Below, one piece after another: positions 12,314 to 24,769 of a DNA stretch of 64,000 bases; the first letter of the stretch is position 1; the number at the start of each line of letters is the position of its first letter. The notes beneath the pieces were generated by a model, which saw nothing but the letters and a program-made list of their open reading frames with translations, did no database searches and was not told where the DNA came from. Both the position numbers and the translations under genes were made by a program. This stretch comes from Ligustrum vulgare (taxonomy: Eukaryota > Streptophyta > Magnoliopsida > Lamiales > Oleaceae). The DNA lies in the NCBI GenBank assembly GCA_963555705.1, contig OY743170.1, positions 29,029,362 to 29,093,361 of the forward strand, written 5' to 3'.

Positions 12314-13630
12314 TAACATAACATATCGTGTGCAATGTACATAGGAATGACTAGCACTACTTTTAAACGTGGCTTAAAGGGAGAAACATTTTTGACTTTT
12401 CTACTCTTACAACTTTTTATGTTGTCATATTTATACTTATTGTTAATTAATGAATAATTATCTTTTAGTATTAATTTTTTTATTTTATCAATAGCATCAT
12501 TAATCTCAATACATTTACAATATAAACTATTTACTTTCCAACTAAAAGTGTTTAAATAATGACTAAAACTTTCAATTCTCATTTTTATTTTCCTTTGTTT
12601 ATTTCAAATTATTTTTTTTATTCTGACTAAACACAAATACAATTATATTAATACACTATCATAAACGAAATAGTTAAAAAAGTCCATGAATACAATTATA
12701 TTAATACAATTCATTATTCTCAAATTTGGAATTTTGAATAAATTGAATGGTTTTGTCCACAAATAAAAGTATCAACCATATGTTGCTACGAAATTTGATC
12801 ACACATGATGAAGATTGAAGTATAAAAATTTTCAATATCTCTACAAATTCCATTGAAACCCATTTGTAATGATGAAAGTTCTAAAACTTATTTTGAATTT
12901 TTTAATTAATGAAGATCTGATATTTCCCATTATATTTGTCAATCTTTATTTTAATAACTTTTTGACATTAAACAAATATGTTATCTTTTTTAATACTTGT
13001 AAGGTACCAGATTCTTGCTACACTATTTTGAGTCACAATTGAAAATTTTACTCTTACGCTACAAAAAGGAAAAATATATCAACTTTTTCATGAAAAAAAT
13101 TAGACCAATAATAATCATATATTTGCAAATGTGCGCGATGAAATTGAAATCAACTTGACGATAAACAATAATATTGAAAAGAATGAAGATGACATTTATC
13201 AAATTTATGCATTAATGAATTCTCACAAGTCTCAAACTTTGTTATGAAGGAAAATACTTGGTACTAAATCTCTATTAACAATTTTTTTCCTTCTTCTTAA
13301 AATGTTTTGAAGATTATATAAATAAAACCTATCATTTATTCCCAAATATTATATATGTTGTTCTCAACGTGAAGCTTATATTTGCTTTAATCAAATAAGT
13401 GAGTCTAGCAAAGGTTTTTATCGAAAGAGTAAAATATGGTTTTAGAAACTTTGTTTAAATGTTAAAAATTATTAGATTTTCTTAATTCTATTTATCTTGC
13501 ATGTTTGACTAATTTTCTTGAGAAAAAGCTCCAAACTTTTCCACACATAATTTTTAAAAATTTATCTTTATTTGGACAATTAACGTGCAAAGAACGTTTA
13601 GACAACTATTAATAAAAAATGAAGGATATT
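12313..13630. other. AT-rich DNA, no gene recognised
   Basis: There is an 89-codon open frame on the minus strand at 12313-12582 (Lys/Ile/Asn-rich) that I cannot place. Its composition matches the surrounding AT-rich DNA, and no second exon, TIR or LTR boundary is apparent. Confidence 0.55.
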
Positions 13631-14446
13631 GTTGACCTATGGTTAACTTGACCGTATTGTTTTGATCATAACAAACATGATTATCTTGTATTGTTAACAA
13701 GTGTGCTTCAGGTATTTCATGTAATGACAAATCTCCAAAGCATTCAATATTTAAATCGTCTTTCAAAGATATAGATCAAAACTATGTGATCAAAGCATGC
13801 AAGACGCGAAGGTCAAAGCAAAATTATTCACGATCAAGATAGAAGTGAAGATATAGCTTTTCAACTGTTATTTGATCGTAGATCATGATTATATTATGTT
13901 ATATCTCTTTGAAAAACTAGTTAGAAGTTTAGAATCCAAAGAATTGAAGTTTTTCATGATTTTTTTAAAGTCAACTCTCAGTCAACCAAAGGAAACTTCG
14001 GTCAATTCAACTCCTAGTCAATCGAAGTATACTTTGGTCGACGGAAAGTCTTGTCCGTTTTGTCCAACTATTATTTTTAAACAATAAGATTTTGGGTATT
14101 TTCGGTTGATCGAAAGTGGTCAACCCAAAGTTCCTGAATGCTTGTAGTTTCTCCTATAAATAAGTTTTCTTCCAAATTCAATATAGACACTTAGAGCAAC
14201 TCTAGTCGTGGTCTATATTAGATCGAATTAGTGATTTAGAACTCCAAAAACGTCGGATTGCTCTCCTATGAGTGGGTGTAAATGAGATGTAAAATAAAAT
14301 TGTATATTTTGATTAAATATTTTGCATCCAATTTTACATCTCACATGGTCCACTGTTTGTGCACTTTAAAGAAACTACAGACACAGAGTTATGTGGGTAT
14401 ATGCAGTTTTAACTGCATATATCCGCACACATGCGGTTTTAAATTA

Positions 14447-14820
14447 GATTTATCCCCATATATCCTAGAGATGACAAAAAAACCCGACCGACGAGTACCT
14501 GGCACGAATGGGGAGAAAAAAACTCGCCCCGCCGACTCGCAGGAGCGAGTATGGTATGGGTTTTTACAACCTGGCCGAGTCGTGGGGTGGGGGCGGGTTT
14601 GGCCTCCCCGATTAAATTAAATAATAAAAATAAATAAGGGGAAAAAATTAAACGAGGCAGCGGGGTGACCCGCCCCAAACCCGACCCGCCCCAAAATTTG
14701 CTGGGCGGGTGGCGGCTTTGGGGTTAAAAAAATTTGGTGAGGCGGGCACGGGTCGGGGATTCCCAACCTGAACCCGTCCCGTTGTTGTCACTAATATATC
14801 CCCATATATGGGGATAAATC
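14447..14820. repeat. Inverted repeat of the host Harbinger element around the hAT insert
   Basis: GATTTATCCCCATATAT at 14447-14463 is repeated in inverted form at 14804-14820. The hAT element inserted at the centre of this former palindrome. Confidence 0.7.
14466..14793. mobile_element. GC-rich 328-bp non-autonomous hAT-like element (TSD ATATATCC)
   Basis: The 8-bp duplication ATATATCC is at 14458-14465 and 14794-14801. The ends are TAGAGATGACAA on the left and TAGTGACAACAA (complement of the right end). The body is unusually GC-rich for this region (gcccc, cgggtt, gcggg blocks), which makes the open frames 14282-14620 (+) and 14439-14678 (-) artefacts. The 8-bp duplication and short imperfect TIR fit hAT. 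Confidence 0.75.
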
Positions 14821-15120
14821 AAGTGTGCTCAGCACAGTCGTTTGAGACCCTTTATTTTTTTAATTTAATAGGCACATTTCAAGAGTTTTAGATTGATTTG
14901 TTCATAATTTACATATAAATATACACTGCCTAAAATAAAATAAATTAATAAATTTACGAGCAAAAATATTTCTGCAAAATAAAAAAAAAATGAAATTTGT
15001 AAGGTTTAATTTACATATATAACTGGAGCAAAAATTTGATTTAGATCCATCGAGATGTATATTAGGATGTAAAAGTGTTTTTTGGGAGTGTAATTTACAC
15101 CATGATTGCAGTTGCTCTTA

Positions 15121-15774
15121 CATGAGATTTTAAGATAGCTTTTTATTGAGATATTCATCAGTCTTACTTGGTGTATATTAATTTATCTTGATTATAAAAC
15201 TTTGATTGATCCAAAACAATTTTTATCAAACTTATCAAAGTTTCTATATCAATTATTTTATTAAGACTTTGTTTGATTGAATCTCATCTTGAATTGTTAA
15301 TCTCTCTTGTGCAAAACTTGTTATTATCATGAGAAGAGATTAACTAATCAAAGTATTTGACTACTTGAACTAAACATATCATTATCTCTTCCATCAAGTT
15401 TTTTTACATCTAACACTTGAGCTAACCTGTTTGCCGTAAATTACGTGTTAGTCTCTCATTGTTCTTAACTTATTTCAATCTTTTAACAAGAGAGAATTTC
15501 TTTGTGATGGCGCGTGAAATCGACAACTCAGTCGAGGAAGAGGGATCTGATTTTCTTAAGTTGTTTATGTTATTGGTGTAGCTAGTTGCAGGATTGATTG
15601 AAGCAATTTCTCGTTTACAATTAGGAATTTTGAAGGATTAGGTTTTGAATTTAGTACAAAAGGATCATTGCTAGAGGTATTTGCTTCTTTTACGGTATTG
15701 GTGTCGACATCATGCTAGTGATTGATCAATAAATCGCATCCTAATATATTTTTCATTTGAAATATTGGAGAAAA
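15121..15774. other. Intergenic or LTR-remnant DNA, no intact gene
   Basis: This continues the LTR-like remnant. It holds only the short gag-start-like stretch from 15509, which stops after a couple of dozen codons. Confidence 0.4.
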
Positions 15775-15942
15775 TCGCGCTAATAAAGTAGATTTTTTAC
15801 GGTATGCAAAAATACATGTTGTAAATACACTAGAGCTTTTTACAGCGTGTAAAAATACACGCAGCGTACACTTCTGCATCCCATAAATATTTGATATACA
15901 CGCCATAAATGCATGTAGTAAAAGACCCATTTTTTTGTAGTG
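15775..15942. mobile_element. CACTA-type terminal fragment (CACTACAAAAAA end)
   Basis: The segment ends ttttttgtagtg at 15942, the complement of CACTACAAAAAA, a common plant CACTA terminus. It contains degenerate subterminal repeats (tacggcgtgt / acacgccata type) over about 160 bp. No partner end is visible to the left, so this is a fragment or a diverged small element. It differs from the CACTAGTACA family elsewhere in the window. Confidence 0.55.
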
Positions 15943-16554
15943 GTTATTTACATTTATGAAAATCATCGATTTTAAATGCATGAATTAAGTTACCGGTCCA
16001 AATTTACTTCCCACAATTATTCCTCTTTCCGAAATGGACGCGAACTGAAATCTGAATGTCCACTTCTTTTATTTTTAATTGAATTAACTTGTATATATTC
16101 TAGTATAATTTGGAATTCTCATACAAAATATCTGATTCTCTACTATTGTGCCAATTTTGATCGAAAAAGATACAGATCGAGAAAAGAAATCAAAGTATTG
16201 AATCTTTTAGTGGGCAGGGAAAAAGAATGGTAATACAAGATTCTAACTTTTTTTTTAGTAAAAAAAAAAAAAAAAAAAAAAAATACATATGTTTTGTTGT
16301 CATGTGTGAAATTTGAAAAAAAATCATTAAATTAAATAGCTTATAATTATGGGTGATGCTACATGCACGACCTTTTCTTGCAACTTTTCTCCACAACTCA
16401 CAATGACAAAAATTTAAATGTTTAATTACTACTTTACCCTTTTAGTTATAATTTTAGTTTTTTTTTATGATATGTCTATATCTCTAAATTTATTGATAAC
16501 ATAGAATGCGTAAAATGTACTATTACATGTTAAAGTTTCTTCTTCAATAATTAT
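15943..16554. other. AT-rich DNA with a poly(A) run; no gene
   Basis: A run of about 24 A lies at 16260-16283. It may be the tail of an unrecognised retroposon, but no target duplication was found. Short open frames here are low-complexity. Confidence 0.5.
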
Positions 16555-17640
16555 ATGTAATTTTTAATGTTTTCTTCGAGTTCACTAATTATTCTTCCTC
16601 TATTCATTATACTTCTAGCAATTCCTGAAAATTTTGTAAAAGAAGATTCTCTTACTGCATAGTCTAATAAATTATAATATCTTCCTATATCTTCTGTTAC
16701 AATATTTAATTGTTCAATTCTTCTCTTAAATTTCTAAAGTCACTTATTTTTGAAGGATTTTATTCTATTAAGGGTTTTAAATTCATAAGTTATAAAACTA
16801 AATAATTTAATTAAAATTATTAATTATTAATTCTATTTGTTAAATTCTGAATTCTGGATTTCAATAAATTTACTTCCCCTGGAAGTCTTCTTATTTCTTT
16901 TAAATTTGTTCTATTATTTCTTGTCGCAAGCTCTAATTCCTCAAATCTTTTTTTATAATTTCGAATTCTCTTCTAATAGTTAATCCGGGTATAGAAAAAA
17001 TAGATTGTCAACATATGTAAAAACATATAAGGGATATCATAAACAAAATGATAAATTTATCAATATAATTCTGATAACAAGATTTAAACAAAATTAATGA
17101 TAAAGACAATATATAATCATCCATAAATAATTAACAATACTTCTTTCTATCTATGTGTCCATCGCGCTTCATTTTAAATCTAGTTTTAAAAGATTTTTGA
17201 CCAAATACACTTCAATTATTTATCTAAGTATTAAACATAACTGTATAGGAGTTCGTTGATGCTCGAAAGACTTCAATACTTTCTGTTTAACACTTAAATA
17301 AACACTTCAAAGAGGTTCAACGCAATCCAATTCGTTTCCTACCTTTCTATGTACTCTTTTAACAAAAGTTTTATAAAGAATAAACTTTTTGACTCATAAA
17401 TAAATAGAGTATTATTAACTATTTAATGATTTCATATATATTTAGGCTGAGCTTAGTTACTCATACCTTCTGTTAGTTGTATCTGGATTGGTTTGATGAA
17501 AGAAAAGTTGGACTTAGAATGAAAGAAAAACAATAGATGGAGAGAATATTATTGATTTTTATTGTTGAAAACAAATATGATTTTCAGATGTTTACAATGA
17601 GGAGAGAGATAAAGTAAAGATAAGATTACAATAATTTCTA
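16555..17640 (-). pseudogene. EPRV leader region with coiled-coil ORF remnants (third unit)
   Basis: About 16826-16990 (minus) encodes a coiled-coil stretch starting PGLTIRREFEI that aligns with the ORF at 46242-46457 (MPRLTFEREVEIKIE). A second helical piece lies at ~16555-16750. The same features sit between the promoter and the PBS of the next unit at 45.6-47.9 kb, so this looks like the start of a third unit, cut off at about 16555. Confidence 0.5.
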
Positions 17641-18720
17641 CTACTTTTTTAAAGTTTCACATGGGTCTGGACCCTTATACCTTGAATAATTCATATTAGA
17701 CAAGATAGCCTCATCTTCATTGTAGTTGAGTCGGTCCCCACAGCTTTTACACTTGTGGCATGTTTCTACCTCCATTAGTTGATGTATTTAATCATAGGCT
17801 TCTTGACTTAAATCCAAGTTGTTGGTAAGTATATTCTCAGTATATTCTCTTAATCTCCATAATTGACTATTAACTTGTTTAACTTTTGCAGCGCTGTAGA
17901 TTAATAATTTATCATCATTAGATTTGTATACCATACATTAGTTTCTATAAAGGTATCTCTTAACTACGTGTACATGACTCTAAATCCAAAAGGCCTTTCC
18001 TGTGGAATGGCTTGGATTTGTTCTTCCTTGTTAAATGATTTAATTTCTTGTTCTGAAAGAATAACTTTGCTAGTTACTTCAAATTTTACAATATGTTCTA
18101 CCTTAAGATAGTCCTCATCAATAAATTTTGGGGTGGTTGAGTAGATCGTGACATAGATCTTTTTGACTTTGGTTATTCTAAAGTATGTTTTAACTGCTGC
18201 TTTGATAGAATGAGGTAATAATAATATTTCTTTCATATCCCTGCTAGAATAGATGCACTGGATAAGTCTTTGATCAAATAGTCCTCTGATTATTCTAGGT
18301 TCTGCTCTTGATAAAATAATTGTTTTATTGATTTTTTTATGACTAATTTTCCTTAGTCACTCTCCTTCTTTTGTCCTCTTGTTTAGATACTCCACAAACT
18401 TCAAGGATGTTTTTAGTTTCTTCATGGTCTTCTCCCTTTTTGATGGTTCTTATAATACAACTACTGGTTTATTTGCAGCCTCTAGAAGAGTCTCTTTAGA
18501 TGGTTCAATAGATTTGCCAATAGCTTTGGAAGGTGAACTTTCAATAATTGACACATTAGATACTTCTTCCTCAATGGAAAATTCTACATATAAATTCTTC
18601 ACTTTAGAGGTTTGGGATCCTCATTTGCGCATTTTCTCAAGAGAATTAACCATTGATTTGTAAAAGATAGTTAATAGTTAATTCGTACTATCTGCGCCAT
18701 GCAAGTGTTCGCATGGTGGA
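17640..18720 (-). pseudogene. EPRV unit 1, transactivator-position ORF (broken)
   Basis: Downstream of RNase H, the longest open part is 17964-18236, with KKIYVTIYSTTPKF and YLKVEHIVKFEVTS. These align with RSIYLKFYSISPEI and YYPVEHIITIGYVA of unit 2 (48283-48924). A further stretch near 17720 reads CHKCKSCGD, a possible zinc-binding site. In caulimovirids the gene after RT/RNase H is usually the translational transactivator/inclusion-body protein. Assignment is by position and by the unit-to-unit match, not by a diagnostic motif. Confidence 0.5.
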
Positions 18721-18759
18721 ATAGATTGGTATAGTTGACATTCATTTGACCCATGGCCA

Positions 18760-19200
18760 AATTAAGTTCTACTTTTTTATTTAGTTCCTCCATGCCTGGA
18801 TAAATACTCTGCAATAATATTGTCAATAACTTAATATGAATAATTTCAAAATCATGACGACTGAATTCTATTTACCATCTAATTAATCTTTTATTAGCAA
18901 TAGTTTGATCAATCTCCTTAGTTAACCAATATTTAATTTGAGTATTATCTGTCCTAATTTTAAATTTTGTAGTAACAATAAATAATTCAAACTTTTTAAT
19001 AGAAAATTTTAAATGTAATAATTATTTTTCATTAATATGATAATTAGTTCGGGATTGAGTAAAACCGCCACTAGTGTATTATGCAATTTTGTCATTATCC
19101 TCTTTTGGATAAATATATTTAAGTACTGCTCCCTGTGTTGTTTCACATGCATCGGTTTCTATAATCCATTCTCATTCTTTTTTGGGTATTTCTAATTCTA
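18760..19200 (-). pseudogene. EPRV unit 1, RNase H (broken)
   Basis: In shifting frames the minus strand reads ETDACETTQGAVLKYIY, YTSGGFTQSRTNYH, then KIRTDNTQIKYWL and a terminal NIIAEYLSR. These give the Asp/Glu/Asp pattern and the W...HI...SR ending of pararetroviral RNase H. Several stops lie between the motifs. Confidence 0.7.
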
Positions 19201-19374
19201 ATAAATACAAAAGGTCTTTAATTTTTTGTACCACTCCTTCTTCATTTGGACCATAGTGTCCATCTAGTTTTTCCTTTTAGTCTTTTTTGTAAAGGAATTA
19301 TATGTTTTGCTAAATTAGGTATATATTTTCTAGTATGATTTATAAGTCCTAAAAAACTTTATAATTGTGTTTTA

Positions 19375-19975
19375 TCTCTTATGTAATTGACAATTCTTGT
19401 ATTTTTATACCTATGTATTTTTTGGGTTTAATTCCTTCTTGGCTAATTATAGATCCTAAAAATTCTACAATTTCTTTAGCTATTTCCATATTTGTACCTG
19501 ATAATATTATTCCATTATTTTTTACAATATCTATTAAAATATTAAAATGTTTTATATGGTCTTTTCTAGTTTCAAAATAAACCCGGACATCACCAATATA
19601 TACTACAATAAAATGGTAGAAGTCTTTAAATATTTTATCCATGTATCTTTTGAATTCTCCTGGATTATTTTTAGATCCAAATGGTAAAACGTTCCATTCT
19701 TAAAATCCTTGTGGTATTGTAAAAAAATGTTAAATGTCTAGATTCCTCGGTTAGCATAAATGGTAAAATCCTAATTTTTTTATTAAACTTAGAGAAATAC
19801 TTCTTTCCCCTAATTTGGTTAAATAATACTTGTTGATTTGAGATTGGATAACTTAACTCTTTTGTATAAATATTTAATCTTTTATAATTAATTACCATCC
19901 TAGATTTTCCCCTTTATTGTTCTGAATGTTTTATTAATATAAATGCTAGACTACTAGTTATGATGTTATTATTCA
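19375..19975 (-). pseudogene. EPRV unit 1, reverse transcriptase (broken; YIGD at catalytic site)
   Basis: The open pieces 19671-19898 (MVINYKRLNIYTKELSYPIS) and 19379-19642 (VVYIGDVRVYFETRKDHIKH, NNGIILSGTN) align with the unit 2 RT. The catalytic Y-x-D-D box reads YIGD, so the first catalytic Asp is Gly. The N-terminal end is cut at about 19970, where the chromovirus begins, and the stretch that should join it to the proteases is missing. Confidence 0.75.
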
Positions 19976-19991
19976 TTTAAGGGTGGTAGAT

Positions 19992-21102
19992 TGTGACACT
20001 TCACTAGGTAGGACATTCTTTATAAGATATTAAATTTTTAAGGACTTAAGCGCAACAATAACAATAATTTAGGGACCAAATTGTAAATTTCGTACGTTCT
20101 GGATTTTGGACATGCTATAGTACGGAAAATCTGTTTTTTATATTTAAGAATGGAGAGTCATTATTTTTTTAAAATCTTGGAAAATAGTCAAACAAAGCAA
20201 GATGGGCATATCATTTCACAAATTTGTTATAGATTGCACAATCACCTCTTATTTCAATTTCATCCTTAATCAAGAAGGAATTGAATTATGGAATGATTAA
20301 CTTGATTAGTGCAAAATTTAATCTTATTTTCCAAGTCCATCTAATCAATTTCACCTTAATCAAGAAGGAATTGAATTATGGAATGATTAACATGATTAGT
20401 GCCAAATTTCATCCCATTTTCCAAGTCCAACATGGTGTAATTCTTCCATATAAATATAACTCATTCCATGGACCATGAACACCCCCCCCCCCCCCCCCAC
20501 ATCACTTGCACACTTTTTCAAGAATTTGATTCCCTTCTTTCGCATCATCTTACGGTAAGTATGCTTGTCAAGTGAACTGTGAATTTCTCTTATTATTTGT
20601 ATTAATTCAAAGATTGCAAGTTTTATGAAATCATGTAAGGATCCCAATATGTTATGCTAGGAGAGTCGAATTAAGGACTCTGATATGTTATGAAACGGGA
20701 TCGGAGATAGTAGTACTACACACTCCATTATAAGATAAGTATGTTATGATTCTTTTAATTGACGCACGTAATATAAGAAGTTAACCAACATATTTATTGA
20801 TATTTTTATCTTACCCCTTCCCTATGTTTCCCCCTTACAGGAAATTGATGATTCGTGATAATCGAACGTGAGATGGCTAGTAAGGTGAATTATGAAAGGA
20901 TATACCAAGTTCATTTTTATGAAATTGAATAAAAAAGTTTTCTTTTATAAACATCGTGCCACATTTTATTTTATCATGTTTGATGTATTTGACTCGTATT
21001 GTTTACATATTGCTTAAATTATAATTTTCTATTAAATGCGTTTTTGTCTTTAGGATAAGATTTTATTGGCACTCAAATATTAGAAAATTTTGGGGCGTCA
21101 CA
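19992..21102 (+). repeat. 5' LTR of the chromovirus
   Basis: It is colinear with the 3' LTR. It differs by a tandem duplication of about 90 bp (unit containing cttaatcaagaaggaattg, at ~20264 and ~20354) where the 3' LTR has one copy, and by a run of 18 C at ~20481-20498 where the 3' LTR has five. Confidence 0.85.
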
Positions 21103-21104
21103 AT

Positions 21105-21115
21105 TGGTATCAAAG
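21105..21115 (+). promoter_or_regulatory. Primer-binding site of the chromovirus
   Basis: TGGTATCAAAG lies two bases after the 5' LTR. Confidence 0.7.
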
Positions 21116-23260
21116 GGAAGGCATGCTTTTTTATAGACTTTGAAATTATTTCTAAATATTTTTTTACAAGAAATTAATTTGCAATAGATTTATTTGCAGT
21201 CAAAATAACTTTTTTCCGTATTCATCACACGTTAAATTTAATTTTTAAAAAAGGTATGCAATGTTTGCGCGTTCAATGTTCACTGACACGTTCACTGTTC
21301 ATTGAATAGTGACTGTCACTGTTCACTTGTTTTGAAAATAATAATAATTAGGTCAAGTATCTCTCATAAGATAATAGAATAAATAGACTTTCAAATATTT
21401 GGGCCATAAAGTGAACAAATTTATGATTTGGTAGTAAGTAATTTGGGTCCAACCTTATACATTTGAAAAAAAAAAGAAATAAATAAATAAGTTAGGCATA
21501 AATAAAGTAGAATATAATCTATAAAAAATTTACAAACAATTACGTTAGTAATTAAATATTTTAAGTTCCACTCTGCTATGCCACTCTCCACATCTTGACT
21601 CCTCAAATCAGGTATGTTTTTATAATTAAAATAGTCATGGTTATTATTTGAAATGAAATCTTGCTTATTATGTAAAATGCATTATCAACCGTTTTGACAA
21701 TGTCTCATTGTTATTAACGCATAACGAGGAATAAAACCATTTTCGGAAAATTAGCGAAAATATAATATTTTTATGTAGTGAACCCATGTATAATATATGC
21801 ATTGATATTTTGAAGGAACTAGCTTTGTTAGATGACTATATCAATTGCTACCTTTACATTTTTCCTTCTTTTGCTATAAAATGCATTTTCTTCCCGAACA
21901 TGTTATTAACTTCCATGTTAATATAGAAACCATGATAATGTGAAAAATGTTCGTCATGACTATAGAAATACATGCTTAGAAAATTAGACATTATGAAATT
22001 ACATGCTATAATATTAGTACGCTTATTTTTGGGCACGATTATATTACAACTGATATTAATTGGGGACTCCCTTTGTAATATCAATTTAAGTAATAGAAAC
22101 TGATAATCTCCAATAAATTGAATTACAAGTACAATAATTTTTCCCTTTATTATCACTACCCTTGCATTAAAACAAGGGAAAAAGTGTGGATAATTATTAA
22201 TACTCTATCTTAGTAACGCCCTCTTTAAGTTTCAACTCTTGGTACAATAACTAATCCCTTTATCACTACCTTTGTGTAAGCAAGAGAAAAAATGTGCATG
22301 GTTATTTATACTCCCTCTCTAAGTCCCAACTCCTGATACAATAATTTACCCCACCTTTGTGTGAAACAAGGGAAAAACTGTGGGTAGTTCTTAGTACCTC
22401 ATCTTCAATCTTTTTCTTCCAATTATTAATCTTCCCTTCAAAAAAAATAATATAGTAATAAATAAAATGGAATCATTTATGAAGGAAAAATAATATGTTC
22501 TTTTCCTTTTCTTATAGATGATGAGTGGACAAGGTCAAACTAGGGGATCTGAGAGGTGCAATCACTTTACTTAGTTGCATAGAAATTATAAGAGAAACAT
22601 TAACCATGGTTTTCCACAACACTTGGATGTCATGGAAAAGATTTACCGAGAGGCAAGGGAAAATGGATATCAATTTCGTAGAGACGAAATTGTGTATCAC
22701 CATGATTGAACTCTCACACCTTATTGGAGGCAATTCATCAAAAGAATTGAAGAGACATTCGACTACTAAACCTCCCTAGATGTGTTACTACGATGCATGA
22801 GGGAAAGGTGGAGGGTAAATCGAGAAGACTTTAGGACACCAATAGGGCGCCAGGCTACACACAAAATCCAAGCAATGTCCTAACAATACCTGAAGTTAAC
22901 TATGAGGGACAATATGTTGAAGACAAACCAAGTGAGGAGTACATCCCTATGTCATATTCAACAATTAACCCAAGGCCAAACCTCGAGGGAAATCAACAAG
23001 AAGGTGCTGACAGGAACTATTGGTTGACAGCTAGTTTTCCTTATGTTTAAATCTATGTCCTTTAATTTATGAACCCTAGTATGTTTTAGTATGTTTGGAC
23101 GCCTAATATGCTTGGAAATCCCCTTCCTTATGTAAACTCATGAATGATTATGAAAAAACATGTTATTTCATAATAATCCTCTTATTCAATTTATCTTAAA
23201 CCTAAATAGAAGTTATTATCATTTATCTTAGGCTATGGACACATGAGGCAAAAATACTGA
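21116..23260 (+). other. Long untranslated leader of the chromovirus
   Basis: About 2.1 kb separate PBS from gag. Near 22519-23040 a decayed coding stretch (HLDVMEKIYREARENGYQFR in the plus direction) is interrupted by stops; I do not recognise it. It may be an N-terminal extension of gag. The rest is AT-rich, with a three-fold degenerate repeat at ~22140-22390 (ttttcccttt/accttgtgt...aaacaaggg). Confidence 0.5.
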
Positions 23261-24160
23261 CAATAGAAACAACACCAGAGGCAATGCTACAGATATGCAT
23301 TTTGCTTAATAGTTTATGGAAATAATGTGCAACTTCACTCAAGCAGCACCATCACCACCACCGCTACCAACACCAGCGGAGGATCGAAGTAGCACTGCTA
23401 CTGTAGTTTTGGAACGGTCAGGATACTTCAATCGCCAACATTTGAGGCCGTTGGCAGCTGAAGATTGGGCAGCCAACATCGAAAGGATATTTGACCTCAT
23501 CGAATGTCTAGATCCGAGGAAGGATACTTGTGCAGTGTTCATGCTACAAAAAGGAGCTAGACACTGGTGGGACTCAACCGCTAGGTCCAGAGCTCGTGAC
23601 CGTATGGACATGGGATAAGTTCCAGGAACTATTCTTTCAAAAGTACTATCCACCAAGCATCTGAAGCCAAAAAGAGACAGAATTCTTGATGTTAAGAAAG
23701 GGTACAATGACCCTAACTGATTACGAAAGAAAGTTTTATGAATTTTCCCGTTGTGCTCCTAAATTGGCTGACATCGAGTTCAAACGAGCAAGGCGCTTTG
23801 AACAAGGTTTACGAGATGATACCAAACAGGCTGTGGTGACTTTTGAATTTCCTACATACCATGCAGTGTGCTAGCTAAGGCCCAACTAGCCAATTTCAAA
23901 GAAAATTCCAACAGTAATTATAAACTAGAACAGTTCGGGCCTTCTAAGAAACGTAAGTGGGAGGACAAAAAATGAAAGAAAAGCAACACTTTACAAAGAA
24001 GAATAAAGGTGCCCAGTCAAAAAGGACTTTCCCCTTTGTAACAAATGTCAGAAACATCACCTAGGCCAGTGCCTCGCGGGAATGAATGCTTGTTTCCTAT
24101 GTGGCGAACATGACACATCTTCGGAAACTGCCTAAAGAAGCAACAACAAGGAAAGCAACA
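23260..24160 (+). pseudogene. gag: Chromovirus gag (broken)
   Basis: The open pieces 23316-23618 and 23686-23874 give RPLAAEDWAANIERIFDLI, ARHWWDSTARS, TMTLTDYERKFYEFSRCAP and RRFEQGLRDD, the Retrotrans_gag capsid pattern. A frameshift at ~23610 separates them. Zinc knuckles follow at ~24035-24165: CNKCQKHHLGQC, and CFLCGE with its His and Cys in a shifted frame (HIFGNC). Confidence 0.8.
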
Positions 24161-24284
24161 GCAAAAACATGACAACAATCAGCAGAGACAAGGAAATGCA
24201 TTCAAAGGGCAGACAAGAATCTATGCTTTGATAGGAAATGAGAGGAAGACGATTAGAATGTCTTAGCAGGTAACATCCTAGTCG

Positions 24285-24592
24285 TTTGATTTCCTGCTTA
24301 TGTATTAATAGACTTTGGTACCATACATTCATTCATATCATCTAAGAATGTGTGTAGACTAGGCATGAAATTCGAACATGAATCACTCCCTTTAGAGGTA
24401 TGCATTCTATCTGGAGACGTGTTAAACACTATTCATAGAGTTAAAACAGTAAGAATAGAGATTGATGGTAGGCACTTGGTAATGGAATTGCATGTATTGG
24501 ACATGCATGAGTTTGACGTAATTCTAGGAATGGACTGGCTATCGAAGAATCATGCCTTGATTTGTTGTTTTGAGAAAGAAGTAATCTTCTAG
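24285..24592 (+). pseudogene. Chromovirus aspartic protease (catalytic triplet changed)
   Basis: The plus strand reads VLIDFGTIHSFISS, where D-[ST]-G has become D-F-G, then FDVILGMDWLSKNHALI, the conserved flap-to-C-terminal segment of chromovirus proteases. It is open only from 24350 on. Confidence 0.75.
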
Positions 24593-24769
24593 AAGCTAGG
24601 AGAGAAGGAACTTCGACTACTAGTGATGAAAACGAGATCGCTACCTTGCATTATTTCTTCCTTGAAGGCTCAACGAATCCTGTAGTCGAATGATAGTACA
24701 AGGATTCTGATGTCAGTAATAGCCAAGAGAAAAAGGGTTTGATGGTCAATGACGTTAACGTAGTTAGAG

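Larger units (their letters stand above)
14194..15117. mobile_element. Non-autonomous PIF/Harbinger-like element (TSD TTA)
   Basis: The inverted ends GAGCAACTCTAGTCGTGGT (left) and GAGCAACTGCAATCATGGT (right, complement) are flanked by TTA at 14191-14193 and 15118-15120. A TTA/TAA target duplication is typical of Harbinger/Tourist elements. The interior is non-coding and AT-rich apart from a nested GC-rich hAT element. Without that insert it would be about 590 bp. Confidence 0.75.
13631..15450 (+). mobile_element. LTR-like remnant, possibly Copia SIRE/Maximus type
   Basis: The stretch starts TGTTGACCTATGG and contains repeated GGTCAACTC / AGTCAATCGAAG / GGTCGACGG motifs (13970-14130), a style common in SIRE-type Copia LTRs. 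A TATA-like cctataaataag lies at ~14152-14165. The Harbinger-type element at 14194 interrupts it. Beyond it, at 15509, a short open stretch begins ATGGCGCGTGAAATCG (MAREIDNSVEEEGSDFLKLF), which could be a decayed gag start. No matching second LTR, PBS or target duplication is visible, so the right boundary is a guess. Confidence 0.35.

Noticed and set aside
14282..14678. Open frames on both strands over GC-rich DNA
   Set aside because: They cross the boundaries of the nested hAT element and have no domain; GC-rich DNA yields long frames by lack of stops.
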